Positions 1-5,706 of a DNA stretch of 5,706 nt are shown here, one piece after another. The notes under the pieces were generated by a model. The model saw only the letters and a program-made list of their open reading frames with translations. It was not told the origin of the DNA and made no database searches. The stretch covers positions 1-5,706 of the forward strand of contig JALVDG010000025.1 of NCBI GenBank assembly GCA_027009095.1. The letters are read 5' to 3'. Origin of the DNA: Thiotrichaceae bacterium (GTDB lineage Bacteria; Pseudomonadota; Gammaproteobacteria; Thiotrichales; Thiotrichaceae). A program made the translations under genes and the position numbers. Position 1 is the stretch's first letter. Each line of letters opens with the position of its first letter.

Positions 1-9
1 TTTTAGTTT

Positions 10-86
10 GTAGGGTGAATAAGCGATAATGCATCCACCAAAAATTTAATATATTACGGTGGATGCGTTACACTTATCCACCCTAC
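10..86. repeat. Long imperfect inverted repeat (REP/MITE-like)
   Basis: The left arm (10-39) begins GTAGGGTGAATAAG and ends GCATCCACC. The right arm (58-86), read on the other strand, begins GTAGGGTGGATAAG and ends GCATCCACC. The arms differ by three substitutions and one single-base indel and enclose an 18-base A+T-rich loop (40-57). Inverted repeats with this GGGTGGATAAG...GCATCCACC core recur between genes in many gamma- and betaproteobacteria, so a dispersed REP- or MITE-like unit is likely. It lies just beyond the stop of the O-antigen-ligase-like gene and could fold at the 3' end of that transcript, but no T-run follows either arm, so it is not a classical intrinsic terminator. TTTAG occurs at 2-6 and 89-93 just outside the arms and could be a worn target duplication, though this is weak. 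Confidence 0.75.
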
Positions 87-114
87 TGTTTAGATTTGGA
101 GAAGGTATCGCTTA

Positions 115-1320
115 TTACTTATTTTTTCTTAGGCTGTATAGCGCGTGTATCGCTATCATCGAAAAGGCAAAAATCGTTTCTTTTTTATGATGTGTATGCA
201 ATGCCATCTGACTAATAACGATAATCATTAGTAGTGACAGCAAGAACGATTTATCATCTAATTTTGTTTGTAGCAGATAGTAAAGCAATGAAAGCAACAT
301 CAATAAATACAGCGATACGCCAATAATGCCGTTCTCTGCCGAAAGTTCTAAATAGGCATTATGTGCCGCACGATAGTTAACATGCTCATGGCTTAGGGCA
401 TAGCCTAATCCGCCTGTTCCAAGCCCAAAGACTGGATTTTCTTTCCACTGTTTATAGGTTCCACTCCAGATAACGGTGCGATAATTTAAAGTACCTGATG
501 AGATTGATTTTCCCGCAGAAAAAACACGATCGAGCGATGCTTTAGGGGCAAAACTTAAAATACCGATAATGGCAATCACAAAAAATCCGATGATTGATGC
601 TTTTACGGTCATAGAAGCCTTACGATTTGCAAATACCCAATAAAAAATACCCAACATTGCCACGATAGACCCCGTTCGTGTACCTGTTAAGAATATCGCA
701 TAAAAAATAATCGGCATTGCGGCAATATTTAATAACTTAAAAAACCAATGCTTATATTGTGTTGAAAGATAAGCCGCCATTGGCATGGCTAAGGCTAAAA
801 TAATTGATAGTTCATCAGTTTCTATATTTTTAATGCCATAGCGATTGTAATAAGGTGACTCTATGCCGTGGGTATAGTTATAAATAATAATCCCAGCACC
901 GACAAGATCACCTAATACATAGGCTTGATAAGCAAAGACAATATCTCTTTTAGTTTGGATAAGTAACGTGAACACAAAAATAGTCATCACCAACTGCATA
1001 TCGGTGACTGCCTTCACTAAGCCGTAGTCGAGATCAGGCGTCCATAGCAAGGTAAAAAACAGCCACGCCCCATACAAAACAGCAAAAAAATGAAAGAAAT
1101 TATAGTTACGATGCGACCCATGAAAAATCAGATAAAGAAAGCTCATTCCAAAGGCAAGTATGCCCCCTAAACGTGGTAAACCATCAAACGCCCCATCTCC
1201 CCAAGGAATCAAAAAAATAAACAGCAACACTGCTGATAATGACAGTACTCTAATAATACCCGTGTTGGCTAAATCATTTGAGCCAACAAAAACATGATGA
1301 GTTTGGGAGGATATATTCAT
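115..1320 (-). CDS. O-antigen ligase / polymerase family (Wzy_C/WaaL-like) membrane protein
   Basis: This is a 401-residue, very hydrophobic protein with about eleven or twelve predicted membrane segments, starting near residue 23. A larger soluble loop (about 260-330) lies before the last three segments. This is the layout of WaaL O-antigen ligases and related polymerases, which act in the inner membrane on undecaprenyl-linked glycans at its periplasmic face. Visible family motifs are LTGTRTG (211-217), RTVIW (281-285), NPVFGLGTGG (295-304) and AHNAYLELSAENGIIG (319-334). His320 in the last one matches the conserved His-Asn of the large periplasmic loop. Length is normal for the family. The ATG at 1318-1320 is used, but no convincing Shine-Dalgarno precedes it. 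The gene ends with two tandem TAA codons. It may be a true lipid A-core ligase, an exopolysaccharide polymerase or a protein O-glycosylase; sequence alone does not separate these. The only polysaccharide-related neighbour visible is the divergent beta-helix lipoprotein. Confidence 0.88.
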   Translation of the reverse strand: MNISSQTHHVFVGSNDLANTGIIRVLSLSAVLLFIFLIPWGDGAFDGLPRLGGILAFGMSFLYLIFHGSHRNYNFFHFFAVLYGAWLFFTLLWTPDLDYGLVKAVTDMQLVMTIFVFTLLIQTKRDIVFAYQAYVLGDLVGAGIIIYNYTHGIESPYYNRYGIKNIETDELSIILALAMPMAAYLSTQYKHWFFKLLNIAAMPIIFYAIFLTGTRTGSIVAMLGIFYWVFANRKASMTVKASIIGFFVIAIIGILSFAPKASLDRVFSAGKSISSGTLNYRTVIWSGTYKQWKENPVFGLGTGGLGYALSHEHVNYRAAHNAYLELSAENGIIGVSLYLLMLLSLLYYLLQTKLDDKSFLLSLLMIIVISQMALHTHHKKETIFAFSMIAIHALYSLRKNK

Positions 1321-1346
1321 AGCGCCGTCTATTAGGAGTAGCTTGT

Positions 1347-1547
1347 CTAAATATTGTTGATTAACAAGCTTCTGTTATTATTTTTATAAAACATTTTACT
1401 AATAATATGACAAAGAACTAAAAAAGGTATGTAAAAACAGATAAACAGGGTATCCGACACCCAAGGGCTCCTAATATACTGATGTGAGATATTTTTTCCT
1501 TCTGCATATGCAAACAAAGGTCTATCTATCACGATGTTAACAGCCAT
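1347..1547 (-). CDS. Doubtful small membrane-protein ORF, 66 aa
   Basis: This is an open frame from ATG (1545-1547) to TAG (1347-1349), on the same strand as the O-antigen-ligase-like gene and 26 bases upstream of it. The predicted product is polar at the N-terminus, has one hydrophobic stretch around residues 33-53 (DTLFICFYIPFLVLCHII within it), then a basic, Asn-rich tail. I do not recognise the sequence. No Shine-Dalgarno is visible before the ATG (the upstream bases read TTCTTCCTAAAAT), which argues against translation. In its favour, it overlaps no other gene and sits in a position suitable for co-transcription. It could be chance, a decayed remnant or a lineage-specific small protein. 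Confidence 0.2.
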   Translation of the reverse strand: MAVNIVIDRPLFAYAEGKNISHQYIRSPWVSDTLFICFYIPFLVLCHIISKMFYKNNNRSLLINNI

Positions 1548-1654
1548 ATTTTAGGAAGAAGGCAAGAAAATCCAATAAAAAGAAGTAATTTTATAAGGAC
1601 AATTAATACAGTCTAAGCTAATCTTAATAGGATATTCACTCTATTCTTGACATT

Positions 1655-1658
1655 AAGG
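1655..1658 (+). promoter_or_regulatory. Ribosome binding site setting the lipoprotein start
   Basis: AAGG (within TTAAGG) ends 9 bases before the ATG at 1668-1670. This supports that ATG over the in-frame TTG at 1647, which would add seven residues in front of an otherwise textbook lipoprotein signal and has no such site before it. Confidence 0.6.
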
Positions 1659-1667
1659 TATTCTATA

Positions 1668-3011
1668 ATGAAGCTCTTACCCTTAATCATTGCACTTCTT
1701 TTAGTCTCATCCTGTAATGTAAACGAAAAACTTGGATTCACTGAAAAAACGCGCATACCTGTACAAAATAACAATCCTTCTCATTGCCAAAAATGGCAAT
1801 CTGGTGAGGTGGTTACTATCACAGAAAGCACCACTATTCCAAAAGGGTGCAATTACGACAAAGTAAGCTTCTTAATAAAGTCTTCAAATATTGTTTTCGA
1901 TTGCAATAAATCAATATTAAATGGCTTAGGTAAAACAAAACGAAACTCCCCTGTCGTCCCCTCCCCCTATAAAAGAGGCGATGATCCTGTTGTAGTAGCC
2001 TTTAACATTGTTGGCTCTGAAAATAATTTAATTCAAGACATCACCGTGAAAAACTGTGATCTTCGCTACTACGTTAATGGCTTTAATGTTTCTCTTAGTT
2101 TAAATAAAACCACACATGATGATTTAAAAAATAACAGAAATGTAACCGCATTAGAGAATCACTTAAGAACACTATCTCCTAAAAATATACGGATTGAAAA
2201 CACACAGATAACGGGAAGTCATAAAGCAGGAATCTTTGTGCAACGTTATATCAATGGCTTAACCATTGATAAAACAAATATCGTTTCAGCAGGGGATATT
2301 GGCGTTTACTTAGAGTCAGGGACACAAAATATCACCATCTCTAACTCTAGCTTTAGCAAAAATGGGGAAACAACATACGATATAAAAAAGCGACTCCGCA
2401 AACTTCGTGTAAGAAAACGTGAGGCAATAGCGGTTGATTCCTCATCTCACAATAAAATAATCAATAACCGTTTTATTGATAATGCAGGTGGTGCTATCTT
2501 TATTTATAAAAACTGCTACGAACGCTATAAAGAAGCGGAACAATTACCTCGCTATCAACAGAGTAATTTTAACACCATTCAAAATAATCTATTCAAAGAC
2601 GAGCGCAGAGGTGTATGGATTGCTTCGAGACAAGACAGAGATTTAGATAATTTTGACTGTGGCGACCCTCTGGTATTCGAGGATAAAAATGAAAAATATT
2701 ATGAGGATTTTGCTAAATATACCCGCATTTTAAACAATACTTTTGAAGATGTTAAAGAGGCCATTATTGTCGAGGATGACAATAGCACTATTTCTGGAAA
2801 TACCTTTAAAGGAGAGTCAGAGCGAGATATTAGAATCGGCACGAGAATACGCACTAAAATTTTAAATCGCCCAGTAACAGGCACAACGGTTGAAAACAAC
2901 ACCTTTAATTCTAATGCAGAACCGCATGTATTAATCAAATTCGACTCAAAAAATAATACCTTTAATAATAACACCCCACCTGTTTCTATCAGCGATAGCA
3001 CTAGAAGTTAA
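1668..3011 (+). CDS. Beta-helix (PbH1 repeat) lipoprotein
   Basis: The product is 447 residues from the ATG at 1668; a TTG at 1647 would give 454. It opens with a lipoprotein signal: MKLL, a hydrophobic core, and the lipobox VSSC with Cys16 as the lipidation site. Asn at +2 points to the outer membrane. From about residue 110 onward the protein is built of Asn-rich parallel beta-helix rungs such as NNLIQDITVKNC, NITISNSSFSKN, NKIINNRFIDN, NTIQNNLF, RILNNTF, STISGNTF and TTVENNTF. This gives a right-handed beta-helix solenoid, interrupted by inserts, one of them strongly basic (KKRLRKLRVRKR, about 241-252). Besides the lipid Cys there are six cysteines (about 40, 61, 79, 130, 283, 331) that could form disulfides in the periplasm. 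Proteins of this fold include polysaccharide lyases, C5-epimerases and NosD/AlgG-like factors, but I see no catalytic signature that assigns an activity. Substrate and role are unknown. A link to surface glycan is inferred from the divergent ligase-like gene only. Confidence 0.85.
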   Translation: MKLLPLIIALLLVSSCNVNEKLGFTEKTRIPVQNNNPSHCQKWQSGEVVTITESTTIPKGCNYDKVSFLIKSSNIVFDCNKSILNGLGKTKRNSPVVPSPYKRGDDPVVVAFNIVGSENNLIQDITVKNCDLRYYVNGFNVSLSLNKTTHDDLKNNRNVTALENHLRTLSPKNIRIENTQITGSHKAGIFVQRYINGLTIDKTNIVSAGDIGVYLESGTQNITISNSSFSKNGETTYDIKKRLRKLRVRKREAIAVDSSSHNKIINNRFIDNAGGAIFIYKNCYERYKEAEQLPRYQQSNFNTIQNNLFKDERRGVWIASRQDRDLDNFDCGDPLVFEDKNEKYYEDFAKYTRILNNTFEDVKEAIIVEDDNSTISGNTFKGESERDIRIGTRIRTKILNRPVTGTTVENNTFNSNAEPHVLIKFDSKNNTFNNNTPPVSISDSTRS

Positions 3012-3024
3012 GGCGGCTAGCCAT

Positions 3025-3723
3025 TTAGGGCGCAGAGCTAATAATTAACAGGGAAAAATAATCCCCTTTCCCTGTTAATTGGCTCATATCTGTTACCACT
3101 TTCTCCCCCGCTTGCCCCGCCCTTTGCACATAGCAACACCTATCCAAACGCTTACTTTTTTCTATTAATTTAAGCAAACGGGGACGTGCAACACCTGCTT
3201 TCATAATGATAACACTCGCGTACTGCGCTAAAGCTTGAGAGATTTCATTATCGCTATTGCGTGAGCTTAAAATCGCAAGACTTTCATTTTGTTGTGTTAA
3301 TGGTATTTGAGCTAACGCCGTTGCGGCATGAGGTGAGCTAATACCTGGTACGACTTGGCAGCGATAATGCGAAGATAAGCGTTGATGCAAATAGATATAC
3401 GAGCCAAAAAAGAGTGGATCACCCTCACATAAAAAAACAACATTTAGCCCTTGTTGTAAATATTCCGCAATCTGTTTAGCCGCCTTATCATAAGCTTTAT
3501 TTGCCGCTTTTCTATCGGTTTTATAGGGCATAACAACGGGCATTTGTTGCTGTTGATCTATCCACTGTTTCGCAATATCACGCGCAATGGTATTACCTTT
3601 TTCTGACTGCAAATAAACAATCACATCGGCTTGTTTAATCAAACGTACGGCTTTTAAGGTTAAATACTCAGGATCACCTGTACCAACCCCAACCCCATAA
3701 AATACACCGTTATTTTCTGTCAC
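3025..3723 (-). CDS. cobI: Precorrin-2 C20-methyltransferase
   Basis: CobI/CbiL uses S-adenosylmethionine to methylate C20 of precorrin-2, giving precorrin-3A, a cytoplasmic early step in corrin ring synthesis. The 232 residues are of normal length for this tetrapyrrole methylase family. Motifs are GVGVGTGDPEYLTLKA (10-25), CEGDPLFFGSY (99-109), VVPGISSPHAATA (124-136), IMKAG (173-177) and the C-terminal YFSLLI (222-227). The YGVGVGTGDP opening and the second DPLFFGSY motif mark the C20 enzyme rather than CobJ or CobM. The start is GTG at 3721-3723; its GTGA overlaps the TGA stop of cobL by 4 bases, with a weak AAGAG (3733-3737) as ribosome binding site, so it is probably translationally coupled. 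It is the last gene of the reverse-strand cob run here and converges on the lipoprotein gene across a 13-base gap. Sequence alone cannot say whether it acts on metal-free or cobalt-loaded precorrin-2. The fused CobL next door favours the metal-free, aerobic route. Confidence 0.93.
   Translation of the reverse strand: MTENNGVFYGVGVGTGDPEYLTLKAVRLIKQADVIVYLQSEKGNTIARDIAKQWIDQQQQMPVVMPYKTDRKAANKAYDKAAKQIAEYLQQGLNVVFLCEGDPLFFGSYIYLHQRLSSHYRCQVVPGISSPHAATALAQIPLTQQNESLAILSSRNSDNEISQALAQYASVIIMKAGVARPRLLKLIEKSKRLDRCCYVQRAGQAGEKVVTDMSQLTGKGDYFSLLIISSAP
3043..3080. terminator. Perfect 14-bp hairpin between convergent genes, inside cobI
   Basis: AATTAACAGGGAAA (3043-3056) and TTTCCCTGTTAATT (3067-3080) are exact reverse complements around a 10-base loop. 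The structure lies 31 bases past the lipoprotein stop and within the last codons of cobI, where its arms encode LTGK and FSLLI. It can form in RNA from either strand, so a bidirectional terminator or 3'-end stabilising hairpin is plausible. No T-run follows on either strand, so intrinsic termination is uncertain. Confidence 0.4.
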
Positions 3724-4982
3724 TTTATTTCGCTCTTAGTTATTTTTAATAAGCGCACAGGAAGACGTGGACGCATTAATAATTGCCCTGCTAATTGCCC
3801 ACCTTTACTGACAGAAATTTCTGTCCATTCTAGCGCAGCCTCATTAATATCTTGCTGATTTAGCCACTGTTGTAACTCATTTTTGCAGGTTTCAGTCACG
3901 CAGTTGATTACTAAGCACCCATTACTGAGTAAAGCCTTCCAACAATCATCCATAATTGCCTTTAAATGACCTGCTGTGCCACCAATAAAAATCGCATTGG
4001 GCTTGGGTAAACTAGCTAAACACTGGGGAGCTTTATCTGCAATAATATGTACATTAGTAACACCAAATTTATGCTTATTTTGCGCTAAACAGCGTAATCG
4101 TTTTTGGTGATATTCAATCGCATAGATACTTCCCTGCTGATTCCAATAAGCCCATTCAACGGCTATCGTTCCGCAGCCCGCGCCAATATCCCATGCAATA
4201 TCATTTGCCTGTGGTTGCAATAGACTTAATGCGACAAGGCGTACTTCTTTTTTACTGATCATCCCCTTGGCGACTTCACCAGTATCAGTAAAAAACTGCT
4301 CATCATCAAACCCCACAAAACGGGGCAAACGACATTTTGTTAATATTGTTTCGACAATCGTGACATGCAGTGGATGAAATACCAAAGGGCTATCAACCAA
4401 TGCCTTTGCTTTAAAGGAAGTGACTTTTTCATTTGCTGTGGCTAAAGACTCACACACCCAAATATCAGCATTTTCACAACCATTTTCACAAAGTAATTCC
4501 GCTATTTGCTGTGGCTGACTGTGCTTATCGGTGAGCAATGCGTATAACTGTTGATTTGCTAGATGCGGGATTAAACTACGCAAAGGGCGACCATGCAGAC
4601 TAATCACCTTTGCCTGTTGCCACGGTTTTTTAATACGTGCAAAGGCTAATTGAATTGATGAAATATTACTGTAGAAAGTTATTTGATCGGCAGGAAAATA
4701 ACGTAATAAAAAATCCCCCACACCATAAAAAAGTGGATCACCCGATGCTAAAACACAAACATCATCCTCAGGATTTTGCTGAGTAAGCTCAGTTAAATCA
4801 TCCGCTAATGTTGCAAAAGGACTAGGATAATTGATTATTTTTTGTTGCTCCTGCAATAACGCCGTTACACACTCTATTTGACGAGCAGAAGCAATGATCA
4901 CAGAGGACTGACGTATGGCTTGTGCCGCCTCTAGGCTCAAGCTATGTATATCCCCTACCCCCAAGCCAATCACATAAATCAA
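3720..4982 (-). CDS. cobL: Precorrin-6B C5,15-methyltransferase (decarboxylating), CbiE-CbiT fusion
   Basis: CobL adds methyl groups at C5 and C15 of precorrin-6B (6Y) and removes CO2 from the C12 acetate side chain, giving precorrin-8X; it uses two S-adenosylmethionines. The 420 residues carry both halves. The CbiE-type tetrapyrrole methylase is at about 1-210, with IGLGVGD (5-11), LASGDPLFYGVGDFL (78-92), SNISSIQLAFARI (105-117) and SLHGRP (128-133). The CbiT-type Rossmann methyltransferase is at about 225-415, with ISKKEVRLVALSLL (242-255), the SAM-binding loop DIGAGCGTIAVEWA (265-278), AIEYHQKR (288-295) and NAIFIGGTAG (329-338). Fusion and length match the CobL of aerobic producers; anaerobic producers usually keep CbiE and CbiT separate. 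The start is TTG at 4980-4982, preceded by GGAG at 7 bases, with TTGA overlapping the cobH stop by 4 bases. The next in-frame candidate, GTG at codon 4, would cut into the conserved first strand. The stop overlaps cobI in the same way. Confidence 0.94.
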   Translation of the reverse strand: MIYVIGLGVGDIHSLSLEAAQAIRQSSVIIASARQIECVTALLQEQQKIINYPSPFATLADDLTELTQQNPEDDVCVLASGDPLFYGVGDFLLRYFPADQITFYSNISSIQLAFARIKKPWQQAKVISLHGRPLRSLIPHLANQQLYALLTDKHSQPQQIAELLCENGCENADIWVCESLATANEKVTSFKAKALVDSPLVFHPLHVTIVETILTKCRLPRFVGFDDEQFFTDTGEVAKGMISKKEVRLVALSLLQPQANDIAWDIGAGCGTIAVEWAYWNQQGSIYAIEYHQKRLRCLAQNKHKFGVTNVHIIADKAPQCLASLPKPNAIFIGGTAGHLKAIMDDCWKALLSNGCLVINCVTETCKNELQQWLNQQDINEAALEWTEISVSKGGQLAGQLLMRPRLPVRLLKITKSEIK

Positions 4983-5620
4983 AATATCACTCCATGATAA
5001 TAACTCAGCAAAGCATTCATTGCCGTAGCTGCCAACGCACTGCTACCGCGCGTCCCTAACAGGGTAATACAAGGCACACCTAACACTTGATGATGATCCC
5101 ATAAATACTGCTTTGACTCTTGCGCTCCTGTATAGCCCACAGGTACAGCAATAATTAAAGCAGGTTTATTAATCTCACCCTGCTCTAACAACTCCATTAA
5201 GCGAAATAAAGCAGTCGGCGCATTACCAATTAAGACAATACCTCCCGCGATAACCTCATGCCAATAATCAACCGCCACCATGCTACGAGTATGCATTTTA
5301 AATTTTGCTTGTGACACAACTTCTTTTTTATCAATAAAACATAAGGGAGGATGAGATAGCAGTCGTTTATTTAATGCCGAGATAACAAGATTGACATCAC
5401 AGATAATGTGTTTTTTTTGCACCAATGACTTAATTCCCGCTTCCGCTGCGCCTTGGCTAAAACGTAAATCATCCATAATCGAAGGATCGCCACAGGCATA
5501 GATCATGCGCACTGCAATCTGTTGTTCTAGCTCATTTAAATGCGCTAAATTTACCTGTGAACGTACTACATCAAACGAACGCTTCTGAATGCGCTTAGGG
5601 CAACGCTCATAATCAATCAT
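4979..5620 (-). CDS. cobH: Precorrin-8X methylmutase (active-site variant)
   Basis: CobH/CbiC moves the methyl group from C11 to C12 of precorrin-8X, giving hydrogenobyrinate; it needs no cofactor. The 213 residues match the family length. Conserved blocks seen are KRSFDVVRSQ (13-22), AVRMIYACGDPSI (36-48), DDLRFSQGAAEAG (50-62), HTRSMVAVDYW (110-120), GNAPTALFRLMELL (132-145), PVGYTGAQESK (160-170) and GTRGSSALAATAMNALL (189-205). In well-studied CobH the RM(V/I)HACG block carries the catalytic His (His43 of the Pseudomonas denitrificans enzyme); here that position is Tyr41, codon TAT. The rest of the protein looks intact. ATG at 5618-5620 is the only possible start, since an in-frame stop lies 12 bases upstream; no clear Shine-Dalgarno precedes it, so coupling to the upstream gene is likely. 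It leads the visible cobH-cobL-cobI run. Confidence 0.93.
   Translation of the reverse strand: MIDYERCPKRIQKRSFDVVRSQVNLAHLNELEQQIAVRMIYACGDPSIMDDLRFSQGAAEAGIKSLVQKKHIICDVNLVISALNKRLLSHPPLCFIDKKEVVSQAKFKMHTRSMVAVDYWHEVIAGGIVLIGNAPTALFRLMELLEQGEINKPALIIAVPVGYTGAQESKQYLWDHHQVLGVPCITLLGTRGSSALAATAMNALLSYYHGVIF
4990..4993 (-). promoter_or_regulatory. Ribosome binding site supporting the cobL TTG start
   Basis: On the reverse strand GGAG lies inside the last codons of cobH, 7 bases before the TTG at 4980-4982. The spacing is ideal and supports this rare start codon for cobL over the GTG three codons later. Confidence 0.6.
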
Positions 5621-5706
5621 ATTGGTTTTCTGTCATTGTTTTAGTCCATAAAAATAGAGACAAAGCTAACACATATTGCAATAAATAATACCAAGTTATG
5701 CATTCC
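5613..5706 (-). CDS. 3' end of an upstream membrane-protein gene (partial)
   Basis: The reverse strand upstream of cobH is open to the window edge in two frames. One frame (5705 to TGA at 5613-5615) gives 30 residues: a hydrophobic run including YYLLQYVLALSLFLW, then a polar tail TKTMTENQYD. It overlaps the cobH start by 8 bases, in keeping with the overlapping style of this gene set. The other frame (5706 to TAA at 5641-5643) gives 21 residues with LVLFIAICVSFVSIF. Both would be the C-terminal membrane segment of a protein whose body is outside the window, so I cannot choose firmly or name it. A cobalt transporter or a membrane-bound cobalamin enzyme would fit the setting, but that is guesswork. 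Confidence 0.35.
   Translation of the reverse strand, partial: ECITWYYLLQYVLALSLFLWTKTMTENQYD

Larger units (their letters stand above)
1321..1667. other. Divergent intergenic region
   Basis: These 347 A+T-rich bases separate the leftward O-antigen-ligase-like gene from the rightward lipoprotein gene and must hold both promoters unless the 66-codon reverse frame is a real leading gene. I find no well-spaced sigma-70 promoter that I would defend. Small symmetries are present: AGCTTGT/ACAAGCT (1340-1346 and 1364-1370, a possible 7-bp hairpin) and TATTAGGAG/CTCCTAATA (1331-1339 and 1467-1475). Both are short enough to be chance. No tRNA or other RNA gene is recognisable. Confidence 0.5.

Noticed and set aside
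1647..1669. Consensus-looking TTGACA (1647-1652) and TATAAT (1664-1669) at the lipoprotein start
   Set aside because: The spacer is only 11 bases, too short for sigma-70, and the TATAAT overlaps the start codon; transcription from it would begin inside the gene.
2699..3001. 100-codon reverse-strand open frame inside the beta-helix gene
   Set aside because: It lies wholly within a gene with strong protein-level support on the other strand, has no recognisable domains, and reads like an antisense shadow of the repeat-rich sequence.
3015..3022. GGCTAGCC palindrome in the gap between the convergent genes
   Set aside because: Eight bases is too short to be a useful hairpin and there is no flanking T-run; likely chance.
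3361..3370. GCGATAATGC, identical to part of the left arm of the 10-86 repeat
   Set aside because: It is a ten-base match inside cobI coding sequence with no inverted partner; chance similarity.
4311..4325. CCCC...GGGG mini inverted repeat within cobL
   Set aside because: A four-base stem in conserved coding sequence, with no sign of function.
5621..5706. Cobalamin riboswitch or promoter directly ahead of cobH
   Set aside because: No B12-box-like structure is visible and the stretch looks like the coding end of an upstream gene; any such control would lie outside the window.
1..5706. CRISPR array, tRNA, phage or toxin-antitoxin genes
   Set aside because: No regularly spaced direct repeats, cloverleaf sequences or matching protein families were seen on either strand.

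Overview
The window is 5.7 kb of fairly A+T-rich bacterial DNA. It most resembles a gammaproteobacterium. The reasons are a Gram-negative lipoprotein signal with Asn at +2, an O-antigen-ligase-type membrane protein, a fused CobL of the proteobacterial type, and an intergenic inverted repeat with a TAGGGTG-GATAAG / GCATCCACC core, a kind that recurs in gamma- and betaproteobacterial genomes. Nothing in the sequence fixes the genus.

Left part (1-1667): an imperfect long inverted repeat (10-86) lies just beyond the 3' end of a reverse-strand gene for an O-antigen ligase/polymerase family membrane protein (115-1320). Upstream of it is a 347-base divergent intergenic region. It holds only a doubtful 66-codon reverse frame and the ribosome binding site of the next gene.

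Middle (1668-3011, forward): a lipoprotein whose mature part is a right-handed parallel beta-helix. Such folds are common in proteins that bind, cut or epimerise polysaccharides, so it may belong with the neighbouring ligase-like gene in cell-surface glycan work. This is inference from fold and proximity only.

Right part (3025-5706, reverse strand): a tightly packed cobalamin (corrin ring) segment in transcription order cobH, cobL, cobI. Each stop overlaps the next start by 4 bases, with TTG and GTG starts. CobI methylates C20 of precorrin-2. CobL methylates C5 and C15 and decarboxylates the C12 acetate. CobH moves the C11 methyl to C12. The fused CobL suggests the oxygen-dependent, late-cobalt route. 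An upstream gene, apparently encoding a membrane protein, is cut off by the window edge. The lipoprotein gene and cobI converge with only 13 bases between them, and a perfect 14-bp hairpin sits inside the last codons of cobI.

I see no clear undescribed system. The most unusual points are a Tyr where CobH normally has its catalytic His, the coding-sequence hairpin between the convergent genes, the mobile-looking inverted repeat, and the uncharacterised beta-helix lipoprotein.
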